From QHXW01 sp035280425 (GTDB lineage Bacteria > Acidobacteriota > Terriglobia > Bryobacterales > Bryobacteraceae): 64,000 nt of DNA. Positions 58,851 to 64,000 of this stretch are shown here, one piece after another. Within the stretch, counting starts at the first letter, position 1. Each line of letters starts with the position of its first letter. Below the pieces are notes generated by a model. That model was not told the DNA's origin. It saw nothing but the letters and a program-made list of their open reading frames with translations, and did no database searches. The stretch lies in assembly GCA_035280425.1 (NCBI GenBank), contig DATEFW010000043.1, positions 310,001-374,000 on the forward strand, given 5' to 3'. Made by a program: the position numbers and the translations under genes.

Positions 58851-60283
58851 AGCTCCAGAACGGGCTTGCCTTTCACCAGTTCGCGCGGCTGATTCAGGTG
58901 ATTGAGCACGGTCATATCGGGGTCGATGCCGAGCGAATAATAAACCGTGGCGAGCAGATCGTTGGGGTGCACCGGTTTCTCTTTGGGCGAGGACGCGGTC
59001 TGATCGGACGCGCCGTAAACACGGCCAACCTGCATGCCCACACCGGCGACCAGCGCCGTGTAGCAATACGGCCAGTGATCGCGGCCGTCGGGAGAATTCG
59101 TGTTGCCGGAAGTGCTGACTCCCAGGCGCGGCGATCGCCCGAATTCGCCGACCGTGACCAGCAGCGTGTCTTTGAACATGCCGCGCTGCGACATATCCTC
59201 GAGCAGCGCCGAGATGCCACGGTCGAAAACCGGGCAGTGCAGATTGCGGAGCGGGCCGAAATTGGCGGCGTGGGTATCCCAGGCGTCGACCTCCGGATTG
59301 CCGTTGGCTACCGCCGGCCAATTCATCTGGACGAAGCGCGTGCCGGCTTCGATCAGACGCCGCGAAAGCAGCAGGCCCTGCCCGAACGTTGTGCGACCGT
59401 AGCGCTCGCGGACTTTGTCGGGCTCCTTGGACAGGTCGAACGCTTCCCGCGCTTTGCCGGAGAGCACCAGATCGAACGCTTTGCCGTAATACGTATCGAT
59501 TGCGTAATCTTTGAGCGCCTTGTCGAGATCGGGCATGGACGCGTTGATGCCCTTGAGCATGGTGAAGCGCTCCTGCAAGCGATCAGCCGGAACGTCTTTG
59601 CGCAGCGTCAGGTCTTCTAGCTGGATGGGCTTGTTGGGGTCCTGATAAAGCCGGTAAGGATCGTAGGCCTTGCCCAGAAAGCCCGCGGCGCCGCCTTTGC
59701 CGATCACGCCCGATTCCTGGAGCGGCCGCGGCATCTCGACAAAGGGCAGCACCGGCTCGGTCGGCGGCTTGAGCTTCGAGATATGCGAGCCGGCGGTTGG
59801 GAAATCAGCCGGCGACGGCGGCTCGAGCTGGCCCGAGGGCGAGACTTTATCCGGCGGATAGCCGGTCAGCATCTGGTAAATGGCCGCCGTGTGATTGAAC
59901 AAGCCGGTGGGCGTGTAGCTCATCGAGCGGATGAGCGTGCATTTGTCCATCTGCTGCGCGAGCATCGGCATGGTTTCGCTCAACTGAATGCCGGAGACAT
60001 TGGTGTTGATGGGCTTGAACTCGCCGCGCACGCTGGTGGGGGCGTCGGGCTTGGGATCCCAGATGTCAATGTGGCTCGGGCCGCCCTGGAGGAAGACCAG
60101 GATCACGGATTTGGCGGAATTGAATCCGCGCGCGCCATCCAGGCGCGATGCGCCTTGCGCCTGTTGCCATTGGAAAAAATTCGCCAGGTTCAATCCGAAC
60201 AATCCGACGGAACCGACACGGAGAAGCTCGCGGCGGGTGGGTCCATCACAGAGACGGCCTGCGCGGCCCGGAATGGTCAGCAT
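58844..60283 (-). CDS. Exported DUF1501 protein
   Basis: A 479-residue protein with a twin-arginine-like signal (TRRELLRVGSVGLFG) and the DUF1501 features SVILVFLQGGPSHIDIWDPKP, LLSRRLIEAGTRFVQMNW, DTHAANFGPLR and VTVGEFGRSPR; these are metal-site motifs of a sulfatase-like fold. In planctomycetes and acidobacteria DUF1501 genes always pair with DUF1549/1553 cytochromes, as here (107 bp apart). The role is unknown but likely periplasmic. Confidence 0.92.
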   Translation of the reverse strand: MLTIPGRAGRLCDGPTRRELLRVGSVGLFGLNLANFFQWQQAQGASRLDGARGFNSAKSVILVFLQGGPSHIDIWDPKPDAPTSVRGEFKPINTNVSGIQLSETMPMLAQQMDKCTLIRSMSYTPTGLFNHTAAIYQMLTGYPPDKVSPSGQLEPPSPADFPTAGSHISKLKPPTEPVLPFVEMPRPLQESGVIGKGGAAGFLGKAYDPYRLYQDPNKPIQLEDLTLRKDVPADRLQERFTMLKGINASMPDLDKALKDYAIDTYYGKAFDLVLSGKAREAFDLSKEPDKVRERYGRTTFGQGLLLSRRLIEAGTRFVQMNWPAVANGNPEVDAWDTHAANFGPLRNLHCPVFDRGISALLEDMSQRGMFKDTLLVTVGEFGRSPRLGVSTSGNTNSPDGRDHWPYCYTALVAGVGMQVGRVYGASDQTASSPKEKPVHPNDLLATVYYSLGIDPDMTVLNHLNQPRELVKGKPVLELW

Positions 60284-60299
60284 AAAAGCCTCCTTAAAG

Positions 60300-60387
60300 A
60301 GGTGTCAGGTGCCAGGTGTTAGGTGCTAGGAAAATCAAAACCCGGAAGCCGTTTGCTAACACCTAAAACCTAGCACCTGGCACCTGC
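60300..60387. repeat. Inverted arrays of a heptamer repeat
   Basis: Left arm 60300-60330: four tandem 7-mers AGGTGTC, AGGTGCC, AGGTGTT, AGGTGCT plus AGG. Right arm 60361-60387: ACCTAAA, ACCTAGC, ACCTGGC, ACCTGC, the inverse of the same unit. CAGGTGCCAGGTG pairs perfectly with CACCTGGCACCTG across a 30-base spacer. It lies between the DUF1549 and DUF1501 genes and would form a hairpin in the operon mRNA. Confidence 0.9.
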
Positions 60388-60390
60388 TTT

Positions 60391-62835
60391 TCACCTGTTG
60401 TACAAAAACGCCTTGCTGTTCACCAGCGACCACAATAAATCCTGCGCCCATGCGGCGCGGCTTCCACCGGGCCGCAAAAAAGTCAGAGCCATGTCGTATT
60501 CCTTGGGCGTGGGATAGCGGCTCAGAGCCGCGAGATACAATTCTTCGACGATCGCACGATCATGGGTGCCGGCGAGGATCAACTTGGCTACGCGGCCTTT
60601 CGGATCGGCGATGGCGTCGGCAATGGTTCGGCCGTTCACCAGGTTCAACGCCTGCGGCAGGCTGATATCGCTGCGGCGCTCACACTCGCAGGAGGACTCG
60701 CGCGCAGGGCGTCCGAAAACGTCGAGGAAGCCATCTCTGCCGACATGCGGGTCCGGGAACTCTTCGGCCTTGGTATCGGGCGGGACTTCGCGGAAATTAA
60801 AGTGAGCACCGGCCGCGAGCGAAAGCGCGTCCATCAGCTCCTCGGCGCTCAGCCGCCGCGGCATGGCATGCGAAAAGTTCACTTTGTCATCGTCGTTCCA
60901 GACATTGGTGTGGATGCTCGCCTGATACGCGCGCGAGTTCACGATGGTCTTCATCAGGTAGCGCAGATCGAAATCGTGATCGGTCAGATCTTTGGTCAGC
61001 GCCTCGAGCAGCGGCTCGTTCACCGGAGGATTCGAGGCACGAATGTCGTCCACCGGCTCGATGATGCCGCGGCCGAGGAAATAGCTCCAGATGCGGTTGG
61101 CGATGGCACGCGCGAAGAACGGATTGTCTTTCGACGTCAGCCACTCGACCAGGGCTTCGCGGCGTTCGGGGTTGCTGGGAATCGGGGGCGCGCCGAGACT
61201 GGCGACCAGATACTTGGGATTAACGACGCGGCCGGTCTTCGGGTGTTTGATCTCGAAATCTTCGCGTTTGTCGTAGACGATTTCGTCGCCGCTCTGAAAA
61301 CCGGGTTTCAGCCCGACCGAGCCGAAGAACGCGGTCATCTCGTAGTACTGATTCTGCGTCCATTTCTCGAAGGGATGATCGTGGCACTGTGTGCAGACCA
61401 GGCGCACGCCCATGAACAACTGGGTGGTCTTCTCCATCGAGACTTTGGGACTGCGCGTGACGCGGAAGAAATTGGCGGCGGGATTCTCGTAGGAGCTGCC
61501 GCGCGCCGTCAGCAATTCATAGACGAACTTGTCGTAAGGTTTATTGCTGGCGATCGAATCGCGAATCCACTCGCGGAACTCCCACATGCCTTTGTCGCCG
61601 AGATAACGGCGGCTGACCTGGAGCAGGTCACCCCATTTGAGAGTCCAATGGTCCACGTATTCCGGCTGAGCGATCAGCCGGTCGACGGCGCGGCTGCGCT
61701 TGGTCCGGTCGCCGGTTTTATCGCCGACGAAGGCTTTGATTTCCTCAGGCGTTGGCGGTAGTCCGGTTAGGTCGAGCGAAACGCGGCGCAGAAACTCGGC
61801 GTCATCCACGGGTTCCGACGGCTGAATCTTCAGACGTTTGAGCTTGGCGTCGAGCAGCTCGTCGATGTAGTTATTTTGCGGAAGCGGGTTCCAGGCAAAG
61901 CCCGGATTGGGATTCAACACTGTCACCGGGACCGCAACGAACTTGCCCTCGTAGCGAATCAATAGCGCCGCTTCACCTTTTCGCTCGCCTTTCACGCGGG
62001 CGGCGGAGTCGACATCGGCGATCTCAGGGGTGTTACTTGAAATATTCACTTCGCGCGTCACATCGCGGACCGAGCCATCGGAATAATGCGCCAGCGCCAG
62101 AACCTGCTGGGTCTTGCCCGGCCCGTGCATGAAGACTTCCTTCGGCAAGACTTCCAGCTTGTCGACGCGGTCGGTGGCGGGATTGCCATAGGGCACGCCG
62201 GCCGAAATCCAGTGCAGAATCGTTTTGTAATAGCGGGAGCCCAGCTCAATGCGCAGCCCGCCGCCGTGGGCGACTTGCTGGGTGGGCTTGGCGAGCATCA
62301 GGCTGCGCGCGGGATCGGCTCGATTGAACCGGCGGCCCGACATATCGTACAGCAGCGCTTCGTAATCGAAATCCGGATCGTAACCGCGCAGTGAAAGCTT
62401 GAATCCGTTTTTGCCTTTGGCGGAGCCGTGGCAAGTGCCGGCGGTGCAGCCGATCTTGTTCAGCACCGGTTCGACGTCGCGGATAAAGCTGATCTGCGGG
62501 GGCTTGGAGAGATCGCCGACGTGCACGGTCAACTCGGCCTGGCGGCCCTCGGCCGAAACTGTGACTTTGGTCTCGCCCTGGCGCACCGCGTAAAGCAGCC
62601 GGTCCGCGCCCGTTTTGACGATGGGTTCGGCGGGTTCAAAGCGCGCCGACGCGGTGAGATCGAGCTTCTCGCCGCCGGCTGTGGTTCCAGTGACCAGCAC
62701 GCGCATGCCGTCGTCGGACGACCGGAAAGTCAGTTCGGACGGCGTCACGGAAAGGCCGGTGATGTTTTCGGCGCCAAGCGCCACCAGCGGCACGAGCGCC
62801 ATGGACCATGCGATAACCCAAACCTGCTTCCGCAT
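60391..62835 (-). CDS. DUF1549/DUF1553 protein with Big2-like and cytochrome motifs
   Basis: An 814-residue exported protein (signal 1-21, VIAWSMALVPLVALGA). Residues about 22-105 form a Big2-like Ig domain (ITGLSVTPSELTF); then a PSCyt-type region with a CX4CH heme site (GCTAGTCHGS), FKLSLRGYDP and AHGGGLRIELGS; DUF1549 (FLRRVSLDLTGLPPTPEEI); CTQCHDHPFEKW (a second CxxCH) and DUF1553 (AIANRIWSYFLGRGIIEPVDD...NSRAYQ). Predicted periplasmic electron-transfer or redox protein paired with DUF1501. Confidence 0.93.
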   Translation of the reverse strand: MRKQVWVIAWSMALVPLVALGAENITGLSVTPSELTFRSSDDGMRVLVTGTTAGGEKLDLTASARFEPAEPIVKTGADRLLYAVRQGETKVTVSAEGRQAELTVHVGDLSKPPQISFIRDVEPVLNKIGCTAGTCHGSAKGKNGFKLSLRGYDPDFDYEALLYDMSGRRFNRADPARSLMLAKPTQQVAHGGGLRIELGSRYYKTILHWISAGVPYGNPATDRVDKLEVLPKEVFMHGPGKTQQVLALAHYSDGSVRDVTREVNISSNTPEIADVDSAARVKGERKGEAALLIRYEGKFVAVPVTVLNPNPGFAWNPLPQNNYIDELLDAKLKRLKIQPSEPVDDAEFLRRVSLDLTGLPPTPEEIKAFVGDKTGDRTKRSRAVDRLIAQPEYVDHWTLKWGDLLQVSRRYLGDKGMWEFREWIRDSIASNKPYDKFVYELLTARGSSYENPAANFFRVTRSPKVSMEKTTQLFMGVRLVCTQCHDHPFEKWTQNQYYEMTAFFGSVGLKPGFQSGDEIVYDKREDFEIKHPKTGRVVNPKYLVASLGAPPIPSNPERREALVEWLTSKDNPFFARAIANRIWSYFLGRGIIEPVDDIRASNPPVNEPLLEALTKDLTDHDFDLRYLMKTIVNSRAYQASIHTNVWNDDDKVNFSHAMPRRLSAEELMDALSLAAGAHFNFREVPPDTKAEEFPDPHVGRDGFLDVFGRPARESSCECERRSDISLPQALNLVNGRTIADAIADPKGRVAKLILAGTHDRAIVEELYLAALSRYPTPKEYDMALTFLRPGGSRAAWAQDLLWSLVNSKAFLYNR

Positions 62836-62842
62836 CTTGCTT

Positions 62843-64000
62843 TTACCTCGCTGCTTGAGTCGCTTTGTTATCGGAAATAATCAGTTTCGCCGCAACCGGC
62901 GCGATTTTGTACGGCATTTCGCGCTTGTCCAAACCCACCACCACGGATGCCGGGGTCAGTTGAAATTCGTATTCACCCGGTTTTGCCGATGCCTCGGCCT
63001 GGCATGCGATCCGGTATTCGCTCGAAGCTGACGTCAGATCCACTGGCTGGCAGCTCACATGAGCCGGCAGATATTCGGCGGTAAGGCTCACCGGATGTGC
63101 AAATTCGGGTTCGCGGTGAAAAGAACCGACGATCTCTGTCTTACCGCCCGCCTGGAGCGGCACGGGCTCTTTCGGCGCCGTCACACTGTAACCTTGCACG
63201 ACCTCGAGCGTGATCGCGGCCGTGATCATCGGCTCGGCCGCAGTGTCTTCCTCTTTCGATTCGGCGAACATAACGAGATCGTATTTTTCGGGCGAGGTGT
63301 GGGTCGTGGTCTGCACGCTGAACTCGCCGTGATCGGCATACTTCTCTTCTTTCTTCTCCGTCTTGGCGCGGCGCACAGAAATTTCGGCCGCGGCGGGGGA
63401 CGCCACATCTACGCCGACGTTTTCCGGCGGCCGGGCGTCGGGATTGCGCGGCTTGAAATTCCACTTCAGCGCGTAGCCCGTTCCCTGCACCAGGCGAAGG
63501 ACACGCGGCGCCTCCGGCAGGATGAGGCCCGATTCCTCCTTCGCCATCGCGACCGGCAGATCGAGACCTAACCACGGCGCAAGGAACGGGCTCTGATTTT
63601 CGCGGCCCTCGGCATCGGAGATTCCGGTGCCGCCGGCCACGCTGGTAATCATGCCGAGACACTGGGCTTTGCGGCGAACCAGCGAGCCGTCCGCGGTTTT
63701 TCCTTCTCCCCAAATCGCCAGTTCGGCAAGTTTTTTCGGCTTGGCGCCCGGCTTGGCCGTGATGGTCAGCATGCCGCGGCGGGAGAGCGAATAAACGTCG
63801 TCCTTCCACTCGCCGGGCAGGTGGCCGCCTTCGACGATGTAATCCTCGCCCAGATTTGGAACGCTCAACTGAATGGGCCACGGGAAGCCATGTCGCTCGA
63901 TCGAGACATTCACCGAAACGGTCCCGTTCGCGGGTATGTTCACGTAAGGCTCGAGCACGGTCAGCTTGAAATCGGGCGGCTGCCGGCGAGCGATCAGCCG
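62843..64000 (-). CDS. Exported beta-sandwich protein, N-terminal part beyond the window
   Basis: The frame continues past base 64000 (RLIARRQPPDFKLTVLEPYV), so at least 385 residues are coded and the start is missing. The visible part is repeated Ig-like beta strands (NIPANGTVSVNVSIERHGFPWPIQLSV; AITLEVVQGYSVTAPKEPVPL; SLTAEYLPAHVSC) ending in AAKLIISDNKATQAAR. The gene is seven bases upstream of the DUF1549 gene in the same operon. It resembles the pre-peptidase C-terminal proteins that accompany DUF1549/DUF1501 genes, but the N-terminus is needed to be sure. Confidence 0.8.
   Translation of the reverse strand, partial: RLIARRQPPDFKLTVLEPYVNIPANGTVSVNVSIERHGFPWPIQLSVPNLGEDYIVEGGHLPGEWKDDVYSLSRRGMLTITAKPGAKPKKLAELAIWGEGKTADGSLVRRKAQCLGMITSVAGGTGISDAEGRENQSPFLAPWLGLDLPVAMAKEESGLILPEAPRVLRLVQGTGYALKWNFKPRNPDARPPENVGVDVASPAAAEISVRRAKTEKKEEKYADHGEFSVQTTTHTSPEKYDLVMFAESKEEDTAAEPMITAAITLEVVQGYSVTAPKEPVPLQAGGKTEIVGSFHREPEFAHPVSLTAEYLPAHVSCQPVDLTSASSEYRIACQAEASAKPGEYEFQLTPASVVVGLDKREMPYKIAPVAAKLIISDNKATQAAR

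Noticed and set aside
58851..59321. N-terminal 157 codons of the CehA/McbA-like frame
   Set aside because: They run out of phase through the DUF1501 gene and lack a signal peptide; GTG 58850 at the stop overlap is the better start.

Overview
The window looks like chromosomal DNA from an acidobacterium, most likely of the Bryobacterales/Solibacter group. By-eye support: GC-rich coding DNA; three FtsX/MacB-type permeases without ATPases (the acidobacterial 'ADOP' pattern, one preceded by a PadR regulator); a 13-repeat FG-GAP protein ending in the C-terminal domain first described from Solibacter (TIGR03437); a DUF1549/DUF1553 plus DUF1501 pair; DUF1080, Gfo/Idh/MocA and xylose-isomerase-like exported sugar enzymes; and small Cys-rich proteins of acidobacterial type. 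No rRNA, tRNA, CRISPR array, integrase or transposase was seen. The species assignment is inference.

Layout. 0-5.9 kb: partial exported repeat protein, papain-like peptidase, D-threonine-aldolase-like enzyme, ArsR-SDR pair. 5.9-11.1 kb: exported oxidoreductase, PQQ-dependent dehydrogenase, pentaheme cytochrome, PafA-like phosphatase. 11.1-14 kb: orphan groES, OmpH/Skp, citrate synthase and a zinc-ribbon-like protein whose 3' end is duplicated around a one-gene islet (13.85-14.84 kb) encoding an Abi_C/HEPN-like protein. 14.8-20.5 kb: four-gene minus-strand operon (exported protein, orphan peptide-binding protein, NtrY-like kinase, NtrC-like regulator). 20.5-25.7 kb: L,D-transpeptidase, 44-aa membrane protein, PAS protein, PadR-ADOP, cyclophilin. 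25.7-30.9 kb: TonB-dependent receptor divergent from a complete pqqABCDE operon. 31-38.7 kb: DUF1697, DUF58, amino-acid permease, two DUF1080 proteins, M28 peptidase, a free-standing ExoY/edema-factor-like cyclase homologue, YCII protein. 38.7-45.6 kb: GntR-slipin-methyltransferase-ADOP-ADOP operon. 45.6-52.9 kb: GMC oxidoreductase, RecQ, a hydrolase next to a LecA-like/LssY/hydrolase fusion, small Cys/His proteins. 53.2-64 kb: FG-GAP protein, sugar isomerase-like protein, CehA/McbA-like hydrolase, DUF1501, a heptamer-repeat hairpin, DUF1549/1553 and a partial exported protein.

How they work together. pqqABCDE makes the cofactor for the quinoprotein dehydrogenase at 7.2 kb, whose electrons could pass to the pentaheme cytochrome translated just after it. 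Several exported sugar enzymes fit the periplasmic 3-keto-sugar route known from related phyla. Many genes are linked by GTGA, ATGA or 1-3 bp junctions, suggesting translational coupling. Several single genes have a -10 hexamer only 6-15 nt before the start and no Shine-Dalgarno, suggesting leaderless or short-leader mRNAs. The two most unusual loci are the duplicated-gene-end islet and the stand-alone cyclase-like gene.
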